Made by a program: the position numbers and the translations under genes
Shown: one piece after another, positions 1 to 7,800 of the stretch
Numbering within the stretch: position 1 is the stretch's first letter
Layout: each line of letters starts with the position of its first letter
DNA from: an uncultured Bacteroidales bacterium
Lineage (GTDB): Bacteria; Bacteroidota; Bacteroidia; Bacteroidales; UBA932
NCBI GenBank assembly: GCA_945487035.1
Contig: CALYTI010000009.1
Span: forward strand, 1 to 62,931
Reading direction: 5' to 3'
DNA length: 62,931 nt
Notes under the pieces: generated by a model
Told to the model about the DNA's origin: nothing
What the model saw: only the letters and a program-made list of their open reading frames with translations
Database searches by the model: none

Positions 1-118
1 CGGGCGTCACTTGTTTTTCGACGGCTTTCCTAGGGCCTAATGCGAGCAGGTGATTACCCGCATTTTTTTGTGGGAATACGTCAAATACGATAATCCAAAG
101 TATAACGAGACAAATACA

Positions 119-2899
119 ATGGCAAGTTATTACGACTTCAATAAAGCGACATCTGCAAATCAGAGAAGTTTTATTCTCAAAGATTCGGAGAAGCAGCACT
201 TCCCGTTTGAGGGCCTTTATATCGGCTCTCTTTCCGGCGGCGAGATGGAACTGCCTGCACTGGTAGATATATGTGAGGTGAAAGCCTTCTGTATGCTCTA
301 CAATAGTGAGGATACTCGCACTCAAGTCAATCGCGTGTTGGAAAAACTGGCTTGGAGAATAGCCGTTACCGTTCCCGCCAATCTCTGTGAAATAGTATTG
401 TATAATGGAGGAATTGCCGGTGATGCTTTCAACAGCCTTGCTCGTCTGAACAAATATGTGATGGGAGAGCGTGAAGAACGGGTATTGTTCGATGGCAATG
501 CTGATATATTCGATGAAATTGTTTCTGATGCATACGCTTCCATTGTCCAGCGTATGTCTGCCATCAACTGTGCCGGAAAGCGTTCGCTTGTCGAACTGAA
601 TGAGTCTCTTGGACGCGATGCCCGCTTGAAGTATCAGTTCATTATTTTGACCGATTTTCCCCATAATTTGAAGATGCAGACAGTAGAGAAACTGTCTAAG
701 ATATTAGAAGCCGGCAGTCGTGCCGGAATCTATGTGATGATGAGTTGGGACATGAACGCAGACTTTTGCGACCAGAACCATGCTTCATCATCATTTGATC
801 CCCAGGCGATGCTGAAGAATATGGAGTTGCTGTTCCCTCAAGATGGCACATACTATTTCAGCAACTCAGGCCACGACGATGTGTTAAATCTCTTTAAACT
901 GACACTTGACGATGATGCCATTGATCCAATGGAAGCGAATGTATGGACTACCTATATGAATAAGGTGGTGGAGGCGGCAAAAAAGGATGCCCGTCCATCA
1001 GCTCTGAAACAAGATTTCGCGCTATTGGAGAGTACGCCCTACAAGCCGGTCATGTCCGAGATCAGTGTTACCGTGGGTTTGGATGTCAACGATAAGCATA
1101 CCGTCACCGTACGTTTCAACTCAGGTGATTATATTCATGCTTTCATACTTGGCCAGTCTGGTTCCGGAAAATCAGTATTGCTGAACAATATCATCAGCAG
1201 TGCCATATTGAAGTATTCTCCGGAAGACCTTATGCTCTATCTGATGGACTTCAAGGGCGTTGAGTTCAATCGCTATCGTGGCATCAAGCATACAAAAGCT
1301 GTACTGGTAGATAACAGTGATCCGCAGATGACGCTTGAAGTGCTTCGCGAACTGCGGGAAGAAAATAAGCATCGAGTAAAACTCTGGCAAAAGGAGAAGG
1401 TCAATAATATCGATGGATATAACAAGAAATATCCAGATCGTCGTCTTCCTCAAATCCTCTTTGTAGCTGACGAATGTCAGGTGATGTTCAAAGCGAGTGT
1501 AGGCAGCGGTACGGAACGTCTGATACAGCAGGAGATTAATGAGATTCTGAACATCATAGCTACTCAAGGCCGAAGCCAAGGCATTCACATGCTTTTAGCG
1601 ACCCAACAGCTTGATGAAACAGACATCTCCGGTCAGATATTGAAGAACCTGACAGAGTGCTTCCTGCTGATGAGCGCCCCTACAGACTCTGACAGATTGG
1701 TTCCTGAGAGTAGTGATATGACCAGCCGTCAGATGACAGGAATGGCCTGTTATTACCACAAGCGCGAATTACAGAGCCAGGTCCAGACATTTTATGCTGA
1801 CGATGATGAATTGGCAAATGCCATCGAGGCAGCACAGACAAAGGCCTTGGCTTTTCCTGGCAATGGAGAGCATTACTTCTGTGGGTCGTCCCTCTTCTAT
1901 CTGGATATGAATAAAGAGGCGATTGATCAGAATGATTACGACTGTCCGATTGCCCTCGTCGGCCAGAATATCGGTATCAATGCCGGATCCACAACGTTGC
2001 CTTTGCGCAATGACTTCTATGAAAACATTCTCATATTCGGAACCAATAAGGAAGAGCAGACAGCTGCCGTTACCATCAATGCCTTAGCCTCACTCATGAT
2101 GTCATACAGGCAGAAAGGTGTTGTCTGCAATTTCCTTGTCATAGATTGTCTGGTTCAACAGAATGCCGAATATAAGAAGCGACTTGATGATTGGAACGCA
2201 AAAGGCTGGTGCAGAATGGTTTCACGCCATGAGAGCGGCAGCGTATTTCACCGCCTTGTGAATGATATATCAGACAATACAGCATCTCCGACTGTCCTAG
2301 TCATTATCGGTCAGGAGCGGTTTGTTGAGATGAAACGTAAACTTTCACTTCAGGGCTTGTCTTCTACCAATAGTGATTGGGGTGATTCTGAGGAGTTCGA
2401 TTACGACTCGATAGAGCCACTTGAAGACGTGGAGATAGATGAGAGTGCAACTATTCCAGAACTGACAGAAGAGCAAAGACTCCTGCTGCAAAAGATGTTG
2501 GATGAGAGCAACACGCAACAAAACGAAGCTCCGCAACCGACAGGAGAACAGAAGCCGACAGAAGAATCAAGCCTTGCCGACAAGATGACTTATCCAAGGG
2601 CACTCTCTTATATTTTAGACGAAGGTCCGTTACAGGGCGTACACACCCTGTTGATGGTAGACAAGCCAGCCAATATACTCTTTGAAGGTGACTATGACGT
2701 AAACGATACAGACAAGTTCCGTCATAAGATAATCCTGCGCTCAGAAAATAAATTCCTTCAGCCGATGCGCTTCAGTCAGGAAATTGATGTGGAGACGTTG
2801 AGTGCCGAGGTGGAGCATCTGCGTGCTTATTATTACCCGGAAGGAGACGACCCTGTACTCTTCACGCCTTATCAGATGCCTGATATGGATATATTATAA
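119..2899 (+). CDS. FtsK/SpoIIIE-family ATPase, type VII secretion-like (EssC/EccC-like)
   Basis: This large cytosolic P-loop ATPase of the FtsK/SpoIIIE HerA superfamily should power protein or DNA translocation. Counting from the GTG at 50, a Walker A (GQSGSGKS) lies near residues 368-375 and a Walker B (ILFVADECQ) near 469-477, followed by the ATQGRSQGIHMLLATQQ sensor region. Residues about 630-830 look like a second ATPase fold that has lost its P-loop (IFGTNKEEQ), as in EssC/EccC proteins with degenerate C-terminal ATPases. There are no obvious membrane segments or FHA domains. I chose ATG 119 because an A-rich leader like those of the other operon genes precedes it; GTG 50 is possible, and TAA at 38-40 closes the frame. 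The next gene, 31 nt downstream, is WXG100-like, which argues for secretion rather than chromosome segregation. Confidence 0.8.
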   Translation: MASYYDFNKATSANQRSFILKDSEKQHFPFEGLYIGSLSGGEMELPALVDICEVKAFCMLYNSEDTRTQVNRVLEKLAWRIAVTVPANLCEIVLYNGGIAGDAFNSLARLNKYVMGEREERVLFDGNADIFDEIVSDAYASIVQRMSAINCAGKRSLVELNESLGRDARLKYQFIILTDFPHNLKMQTVEKLSKILEAGSRAGIYVMMSWDMNADFCDQNHASSSFDPQAMLKNMELLFPQDGTYYFSNSGHDDVLNLFKLTLDDDAIDPMEANVWTTYMNKVVEAAKKDARPSALKQDFALLESTPYKPVMSEISVTVGLDVNDKHTVTVRFNSGDYIHAFILGQSGSGKSVLLNNIISSAILKYSPEDLMLYLMDFKGVEFNRYRGIKHTKAVLVDNSDPQMTLEVLRELREENKHRVKLWQKEKVNNIDGYNKKYPDRRLPQILFVADECQVMFKASVGSGTERLIQQEINEILNIIATQGRSQGIHMLLATQQLDETDISGQILKNLTECFLLMSAPTDSDRLVPESSDMTSRQMTGMACYYHKRELQSQVQTFYADDDELANAIEAAQTKALAFPGNGEHYFCGSSLFYLDMNKEAIDQNDYDCPIALVGQNIGINAGSTTLPLRNDFYENILIFGTNKEEQTAAVTINALASLMMSYRQKGVVCNFLVIDCLVQQNAEYKKRLDDWNAKGWCRMVSRHESGSVFHRLVNDISDNTASPTVLVIIGQERFVEMKRKLSLQGLSSTNSDWGDSEEFDYDSIEPLEDVEIDESATIPELTEEQRLLLQKMLDESNTQQNEAPQPTGEQKPTEESSLADKMTYPRALSYILDEGPLQGVHTLLMVDKPANILFEGDYDVNDTDKFRHKIILRSENKFLQPMRFSQEIDVETLSAEVEHLRAYYYPEGDDPVLFTPYQMPDMDIL

Positions 2900-2930
2900 A
2901 ACAAATGCTAACCTTAATAACAATTAAATA

Positions 2931-3218
2931 ATGGCTGATAACAGTATTATGACTAATATTTCCGCAGTTCAGACCTACGGAAAGAATCTTCAGAAAGCTC
3001 AGCAGCAGCTGCTTCAGATTACCCAGCAAATCAAGAAGCAGACGGAATCTATAGGCAATGTCTGGAAAGATGAACAGTTTCAGAGGTTCAATCAGGACTT
3101 CAATGAGAATATTTTCAAGCCAGTGATGAAGGCAACCAATCTTATGGAGAATGAAGCTCATTATATTGAGAAGACCGTTGAACTTCAGCGTGAGATCCAG
3201 AAACTGAAAATTCGATAA
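2931..3218 (+). CDS. WXG100-like small helical protein
   Basis: This 95-residue protein is predicted to be almost entirely helical. A central turn carries a single Trp (GNVWKDEQF, Trp about residue 45), which is where WXG100/ESAT-6 proteins have their WxG turn; here it reads W-K-D. The two amphipathic helices are Gln- and Lys-rich before the turn and Phe/Asn/Glu-rich after it. Proteins of this shape are substrates or structural partners of FtsK-like ATPases in type VII secretion. It lies between the ATPase gene and a small beta-strand protein in one operon. No signal peptide is visible, as expected for that family. The WXG100 assignment rests on size, Trp position and context, not on a database match. 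Confidence 0.65.
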   Translation: MADNSIMTNISAVQTYGKNLQKAQQQLLQITQQIKKQTESIGNVWKDEQFQRFNQDFNENIFKPVMKATNLMENEAHYIEKTVELQREIQKLKIR

Positions 3219-3236
3219 CAAATAAAACAAAGATAT

Positions 3237-3671
3237 ATGCCAGTAGATTTTTCATTCTTACAGAATGCCGCACCACGGCAGCCGGAGCAACCTGAACAGA
3301 AACCGGACTCTGGCTTGGCTCATGTGACAGTGCGCGTAGATGCCGACTGCTTCATGCAGTGCGACGGAGAGTATTTAGATATTCCTCTAAAAGCAGGACA
3401 GGTGTGCAAAACAGAGTTGCCGACAGGTCAGCATCTGCTTGAGTTTTTGAGTACGGAGAATCCTAACGTCAAGATTGAGAAAATGGTGGACTTTCCAGAG
3501 TCAGGAAAAAACTATCTCGTAGTGATCACAGAACTGAAGGCAGCTGTCGCTCCGCCTATGCCTCAGGAACAGTCCCAGCAGGCACCGCCTCAGAATCCTT
3601 TTCTGGATCAACTTAATCAGATGCAGTGGAATAACCCGATGATGCCGCCTTCCATGCCAGGTAATAAATAG
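3237..3671 (+). CDS. Small protein with PEGA-like beta domain and Pro/Gln/Met-rich tail
   Basis: I do not recognise the family with certainty. Residues about 27-100 look like a compact all-beta domain (alternating hydrophobic strands, a turn at LPTGQHLLEF) resembling PEGA-type domains. The final 40 residues are rich in Pro, Gln, Met and Asn (PPMPQEQSQQAPPQNPF), as in disordered linkers. There is no signal peptide and no membrane segment. The gene starts 18 nt after the WXG100-like gene and ends 26 nt before the SPFH gene, so it is part of the operon. The tail has the same PPMP-type composition as the linker of the SPFH/GYF protein, and GYF domains bind Pro-rich peptides. A direct interaction between the two is therefore an attractive inference. 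Confidence 0.55.
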   Translation: MPVDFSFLQNAAPRQPEQPEQKPDSGLAHVTVRVDADCFMQCDGEYLDIPLKAGQVCKTELPTGQHLLEFLSTENPNVKIEKMVDFPESGKNYLVVITELKAAVAPPMPQEQSQQAPPQNPFLDQLNQMQWNNPMMPPSMPGNK

Positions 3672-3697
3672 TGTATAACACAAAAACTATATAACTT

Positions 3698-4795
3698 ATG
3701 GGACTATTCGGATTTAGTTCAAAGAAAGAGGTTGCAGAGAAAGAACGCTTGGCAAGAGAAGCAGCACGCAAAGAGGCAATGGGCGATTTGCGTGAACGTG
3801 ATGAGAGAACAAGAGAGAGAGTTCTGCAAGGTCAGCAAAATGATCTCGCCAATCTCGCTAAGGGTAGTCAAATCAGGTTTAGAATACCTTATTTTGATGT
3901 ATATGATCCTCGCTTTGAGAATTTCGCAGTGCCTGTCGCTGTTGAAGTTTCGCTGGTGTATGGCGTGAACGATATCGCTTTGTTCAATAGTATCAACAAA
4001 ACTCAGAATATCAGCGACAATGCGTTCCACGATAAACTAAAGGGGCAGATTACCAAATTTGTAAAGAGTGTTGTGACCAATGCACCTGCTGACAATCAAA
4101 TCCCTGTTCTGAAATTGGAAAGCAAGATAGTGGAGATAAGTGAGCTTGTGCAGAATTACGTCACGCCTAAGATAGAACGACTCTTTGGCGTTAACGTCCG
4201 CAGTATTGATATTACAGATATCGCTGTTGATAAACAAAGCAGAGGCTACCGTGAGCTTAAAGCTGTGACTACAGACCTAGAAAAGGATTCTCTACAGGCA
4301 CGCTCTAGCCTCAATATTGATGCTTGGAAACGGCAGCAGGAGATGAATCTTGGTGGACAGGAAGAGATGCAGCGTATGCAGTTGGAGCACCAGCGCGAGA
4401 CGATGCGCATACAACGTGAAGAATTACAGCGCGCCTCCCGTCTACAGACTGAAACAAATTTTCTAGGTGCACACCAAGCTAACCTCAATGCCGGTGTGCA
4501 GACTGCTCAGGCACAGGCCAAGGATGGCGTGCCACCGATGCCAGGCACGGGAGGAATGCCTCCAATGCCTGGGGCTACTCCACAAGTAAGCTATATGGTC
4601 GGAGTCAATGGACAGCAATTTGGCCCTTGTGGCTGGAATCAATTGCAGCAGCTTGTCCAGCAAGGCCAGCTCACTCACCAGACATATGTCTGGAAACAGG
4701 GCATGCCGCAATGGCAAATGGCTGGCGAAGTAATGGAACTTGCTCCATTGTTCCAAGGCAGTGCTCCTCAGATGCCGCAAATGCCAGGAATGTAA
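3698..4795 (+). CDS. SPFH/band-7 domain protein with C-terminal GYF_2 domain
   Basis: This 365-residue cytosolic protein has four visible parts. Residues 1-50 are a charged helix. Residues about 55-200 form an SPFH/band-7-like domain (IRFRIPYFDVYDPRFENFAVPV through VNVRSIDITDIAV). Residues about 200-270 are a long coiled coil rich in Gln, Glu, Arg and Met. A PPMPG linker then leads to a GYF_2-type domain at about 300-350 (NGQQFGPCGWNQLQQLVQQGQL, then WKQGMPQW). It lacks the N-terminal membrane hairpin of flotillins. SPFH domains oligomerise into rings or scaffolds, and GYF domains bind Pro-rich ligands. In this operon it may be a scaffold for the ATPase or membrane protein; that role is inferred. 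Confidence 0.75.
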   Translation: MGLFGFSSKKEVAEKERLAREAARKEAMGDLRERDERTRERVLQGQQNDLANLAKGSQIRFRIPYFDVYDPRFENFAVPVAVEVSLVYGVNDIALFNSINKTQNISDNAFHDKLKGQITKFVKSVVTNAPADNQIPVLKLESKIVEISELVQNYVTPKIERLFGVNVRSIDITDIAVDKQSRGYRELKAVTTDLEKDSLQARSSLNIDAWKRQQEMNLGGQEEMQRMQLEHQRETMRIQREELQRASRLQTETNFLGAHQANLNAGVQTAQAQAKDGVPPMPGTGGMPPMPGATPQVSYMVGVNGQQFGPCGWNQLQQLVQQGQLTHQTYVWKQGMPQWQMAGEVMELAPLFQGSAPQMPQMPGM

Positions 4796-4839
4796 TTTAA
4801 GAAACCATTTGCATTTTAATAATCAATAACCATATAACG

Positions 4840-5526
4840 ATGGCAAAGAATTTAATTCCAGAGGAGCTTGAGGCCCTCATTAAAGAGTATTTAACCGATG
4901 GTGTATTAACAGACAAAGAACGTCAAGTGATTCTGAAGAAAGCAGTGGCGATGGGACTTGACCGTGATGAGATAGATCTCTATCTTGATGCGCAAGTACA
5001 GAAGATTGACCAAGCAACGGATACTGCTGTACGTCGACAGAAAGGAAAACAGTGTCCCCATTGTGGTGTTTACGTTTCACAAATGACAGATAAATGCCCG
5101 GGGTGTGGCCAATACATCACACCAGAAGCAACAAAGGAACTTGAAGAGATTCTTGATAAACTTGAAGACGCTCTGGTTAGCATGAAGTCATGGAAGGATT
5201 TCGATAAGAATAAAGCCATTGTCGAACGTTACGAGCGAAAAGCAAGAATGTATTATTCTAATCATCCAAAAGTCAAAGCATTGCTTGCAGAGGTGGAAGG
5301 AGAAAAGCTTAAGGCTGAAAGTCAAATAAAATCCATGAAACGAAAAGAAACCATAACATCTATTATTAAAAATAAATTGGTCTGGTTGGGATTGGCTCTT
5401 GTAATAGGAATTGTTATTGCGGTGATTGGTTTTGCGAGAGGATCATTAATTGGCTTTCTTGGAGTTGTTATGGCAATGATTGGTTTGATTTTCTTGTTGG
5501 CCTTCGTGTCACAAGATTTGCGTTAA
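4840..5526 (+). CDS. Zinc-ribbon membrane protein with N-terminal TerB/SHOCT-like helices
   Basis: This 228-residue protein ends the operon. Residues 1-55 form acidic helices (LTDGVLTDKERQVILKKA) of a type common in small accessory domains. A zinc ribbon follows with two CxxC knuckles (CPHCGVYVSQMTDKCPGCG, about residues 72-90). A helical, charged stretch runs to about 170. Two hydrophobic helices at about 177-198 and 201-222 should anchor the protein in the inner membrane with the N-terminal part in the cytosol. It is the only clear membrane protein of the cassette, so it is the best candidate for tethering the system to the membrane or forming part of a channel. It starts 44 nt after the SPFH gene. 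Confidence 0.6.
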   Translation: MAKNLIPEELEALIKEYLTDGVLTDKERQVILKKAVAMGLDRDEIDLYLDAQVQKIDQATDTAVRRQKGKQCPHCGVYVSQMTDKCPGCGQYITPEATKELEEILDKLEDALVSMKSWKDFDKNKAIVERYERKARMYYSNHPKVKALLAEVEGEKLKAESQIKSMKRKETITSIIKNKLVWLGLALVIGIVIAVIGFARGSLIGFLGVVMAMIGLIFLLAFVSQDLR

Positions 5527-5560
5527 TTATTTTAAAAAATATAGTTAGTTCATTGACATC

Positions 5561-5800
5561 CTAATTTGTAGTGAGCGGTTGTGGCTCTGTGACGAGATCC
5601 TTCAGATCCTTCTTGGTCAAGGCTGATACGCTTATTAACATCCTGATTTCCGATATGGAATAAGGGCTGTTGTAAATGACTTTGATTCTAGCAAGTAGAA
5701 GGTACGAACAGATTGCAAGCCAAAGGTGAGTTTTCACTGCGTTCTCGGGACGTCCAAGCAGGTGCTTTACAGTGAGGTTCTGTTTTATGAATTTGAAAAA
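5561..5800 (-). pseudogene. IS4-type transposase, C-terminal remnant
   Basis: Read on the minus strand, an open frame of 79 codons ends at TAG (5563-5561) and is closed upstream by a stop at 5803-5801. It begins FFKFIKQNLTVKHLLGRPEN and continues through KTHLWLAICSYLLLARIKV. This is the typical C-terminal block of IS4-like DDE transposases (FFKWIKQ, then NAV, then an IW/LWLAI helix). The catalytic part is missing, so this is a relic. It abuts a second transposase tail in the opposite orientation, and both start at the equivalent FK(F/W)(I/V)KQ position. Confidence 0.7.
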
Positions 5801-5809
5801 TTATGCAAA

Positions 5810-6100
5810 ACTTCTCATAACGTCTTCAAATGGGTGAAGCAGCATCTGAAGATCAAGAAATTCTGGGGAGACTCCGAAAACGCAGTCCGCATCCAGATCT
5901 ACACCGCAATCATCTCATACTGCCTGGTAGCCATTGTTCATCACAAGATGAAACTCAAGATATCGGTCTACAACACGCTCCAAGTTCTGGGAATCTCACT
6001 CACAGACACAACACCTCTCGAAGACCTCTTCAACAAATCTAACCTCAATATTGACAAAGAACTTGACGGGTTCTATGAGCCCACATTGTTTGATGATTAA
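5810..6100 (+). pseudogene. IS4-type transposase, second C-terminal remnant
   Basis: The recognisable part begins at NVFKWVKQHLKIKKFWGDSE, followed by NAVRIQIYTAIISYCLVAIV, and ends in an acidic YEPTLFDD. This is the C-terminal end of an IS4-like transposase common in Bacteroidota. The upstream part of the open frame (5726-5809) is antisense to the neighbouring minus-strand remnant and is not transposase. The catalytic DDE residues are absent. The sequence just after the stop (cgtccacaacttttagtgga, 6110-6129) may be the old element end. It differs clearly from the minus-strand remnant, so these are two related but distinct elements. Confidence 0.7.
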
Positions 6101-6181
6101 CTTTTAACTACGTCCACAACTTTTAGTGGACAGCAATGTACAAGAGAATAGTAAAATCGATTTAATGCTGATCAATAGAAT

Positions 6182-6769
6182 ATGGCACTAAAAATTACAA
6201 GAAGCAGTCAGGCTTATACCTATTCTGAAATAATGGAGGATTGTCATCCTGAAATTTGGAAGCGGTCTCAGGGACAAGTTGACAGACTGGTTGAATTGCA
6301 GGAGAAACTGCTGGACAGATTTAAAGATTTCCAAAAGCCGATGACGGACCCGGAGGCATACATATACTTCCGGTCAGTATTTGCTTTTGCACACGAATTG
6401 CAGAAAGTCCTTGACGGTCGGTGCCTCAGCCTGGCTAGGGCTATCAATGGTGCTGACTATGTAGCTGTGGATGATGCTATATGTGAATTACAGTATATAT
6501 TGGGATTCTTGGATGGATTGCCGATGGGAATCATGTGTGATGATAGTTTTGGAATACTAAATCTGAACGAGTTGCTATTGCAACATAAGCCTCGAATAGA
6601 TTTTGTTGTCTTCCCTCCATACTGGCGATTTTCTGATATTGCCGGTTATTATTCTGGTCACGGGAAGCATCCGGAAGATTTGCTTGAAATAGCAGGTGCA
6701 GATGCCATACCGGAGACCGTAACAATAGGAAAACTTCTTGATGATGACACCCAGGTTCGAATCTATTGA
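6182..6769 (+). CDS. Hypothetical protein, 195 aa
   Basis: I do not recognise a family. The protein is mostly helical, soluble and acidic, with no signal peptide or membrane span. The N-terminal half has heptad-like helices (QGQVDRLVELQEKLLDRF), and the C-terminal third is richer in beta and loops (IDFVVFPPYWRFSDIAGYY). It lies just past the transposase remnants and 80 nt before another unknown small gene, downstream of the secretion-like operon. An effector, immunity or accessory role is possible from position only. ATG 6182 follows an A-rich leader typical of the region. Confidence 0.5.
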   Translation: MALKITRSSQAYTYSEIMEDCHPEIWKRSQGQVDRLVELQEKLLDRFKDFQKPMTDPEAYIYFRSVFAFAHELQKVLDGRCLSLARAINGADYVAVDDAICELQYILGFLDGLPMGIMCDDSFGILNLNELLLQHKPRIDFVVFPPYWRFSDIAGYYSGHGKHPEDLLEIAGADAIPETVTIGKLLDDDTQVRIY

Positions 6770-6786
6770 CATAATACTCGACCGTT

Positions 6787-6864
6787 ATGACTTATGAAGA
6801 TTTGAAAAGGTGTCTGATACTGCTTTCGTACGATACGGTGAGGCCGGAGTATGTTCGGATTTAA
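6787..6864 (+). CDS. Very short ORF, possible relic (25 aa)
   Basis: An ATG at 6787 opens 25 codons (MTYEDLKRCLILLSYDTVRP..., ending EYVRI) before TAA. It starts 17 nt after the previous gene. It reads like an ordinary soluble protein N-terminus cut short, and could be the start of a decayed gene whose remainder has been lost. No function can be assigned. Confidence 0.2.
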   Translation: MTYEDLKRCLILLSYDTVRPEYVRI

Positions 6865-6908
6865 ATTACAATAAGATTGTTGGGTCATATTTATTAAACA
6901 CAAAAGTT

Positions 6909-7289
6909 ATGAGTAATTTTGGTAAATGTACTGTTGTCATAGAAGGAAACGCCGTAAAGAACGTAAATGATTTTCTCTTGCCACTTTGTGGAAAAAGTGA
7001 CGAGTATGTTTGTGGAAAATGTTTCAATGTTCAGTCAAAACTTGTCGATGATGTTCTTTATGTCATCTTTGAGTCCAATTGGGATCTTGAAATCTTAGAT
7101 AAAATCATTGAGATCTGCGAGAGTGAATCAGGTAGGTATTATTACAATTATTATAATGAAAGCATGTTGGGTGACAGCGAATCCAATGATAAAGAAGGAA
7201 AGTACTTCACAAAACATGAAGGATATGAGAAGTTGCTGGAATGTGATTTCGTTTACTACAAACCAAAATTCAACTTTGACAATCTTTGA
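6909..7289 (+). CDS. Hypothetical protein, 126 aa
   Basis: This is a small acidic protein of unknown family with alternating beta strands (KCTVVIEGNAVKNVNDFLL; DDVLYVIFESNWDLEIL) and a Tyr/Asn-rich loop (RYYYNYYNESMLG). It has three Cys residues near the N-terminal half but no clear metal motif, and no signal peptide or membrane span. I chose ATG 6909, preceded by an A-rich leader, over a GTG at 6810. The AT-rich composition matches the neighbouring accessory genes. Confidence 0.45.
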   Translation: MSNFGKCTVVIEGNAVKNVNDFLLPLCGKSDEYVCGKCFNVQSKLVDDVLYVIFESNWDLEILDKIIEICESESGRYYYNYYNESMLGDSESNDKEGKYFTKHEGYEKLLECDFVYYKPKFNFDNL

Positions 7290-7344
7290 TTGATCACAAA
7301 TGAATTTGTATAGAGGATTTGAAAATATATAACTCAAAACACAT

Positions 7345-7800
7345 ATGGCGGTAATGGTGAAGGCGAAGAAAACTGTTTATATCGATCTGGATAATACCCT
7401 GGCGGATTATTTAGGGATGTGCGACCAGATGCACATAAGTCCTGCCGAGGCAAAGCATACTATTGGATTTTTCAAGCAGTTAAGGCCTATGCCGGGGGCT
7501 GTGGAGTCATATGAAAAGTTGAACGAACATTTTAATGTATATATTCTGTCGACCGGCCCATGGAGCAATCCGCATTCGTTGTGCGAGAAGGTGGAATGGG
7601 TGAAGGAACACTTGCCGTCAGCGTATAAGAACATCATATTCAGCCATCACAAGGATCTCTGCAGAGGTGACTATCTGATTGATGATTCCGAAAAGAATGG
7701 CGCAAAGGAGTTTGCCGGCACCCATATAAAGATTCATTCGCCAGAATTCCCGGACTGGAACAGCGTCATACGGTTTGTTTTCGAAAAGGAGAACATATGA
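7345..7800 (+). CDS. HAD-superfamily 5'(3')-deoxyribonucleotidase-like protein
   Basis: This 151-residue protein carries HAD motif I (VYIDLDNTLADY, nucleophile Asp near residue 14, with the second Asp two residues later). Motif II is ILSTGPWSN, followed by a conserved Lys region (SHHKDLCRGDYLIDDSEKN) that provides motifs III and IV. The layout matches the NT5C-type cytosolic deoxyribonucleotidase family often found in phages and accessory islands. The expected activity is dephosphorylation of deoxynucleoside monophosphates. Its stop overlaps the ATG of the next, frameshifted gene (ATGA), so the two were probably one transcription unit. Confidence 0.7.
   Translation: MAVMVKAKKTVYIDLDNTLADYLGMCDQMHISPAEAKHTIGFFKQLRPMPGAVESYEKLNEHFNVYILSTGPWSNPHSLCEKVEWVKEHLPSAYKNIIFSHHKDLCRGDYLIDDSEKNGAKEFAGTHIKIHSPEFPDWNSVIRFVFEKENI

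Noticed and set aside
50..118. GTG start at 50 for the FtsK-like ATPase
   Set aside because: Possible, but the 23 extra residues look non-domain, and ATG 119 has the leader composition seen in the other operon genes. The true N-terminus could also be truncated upstream.
5726..5809. The N-terminal part of the plus-strand transposase-like frame as transposase sequence
   Set aside because: These bases encode the other remnant on the minus strand. The transposase similarity begins only near 5810.
6787..6908. A GTG start at 6810 giving a 159-aa version of the small hypothetical protein
   Set aside because: The extra N-terminal residues overlap the 25-codon relic and look unlike the rest. ATG 6909 has the A-rich leader seen at other starts here.
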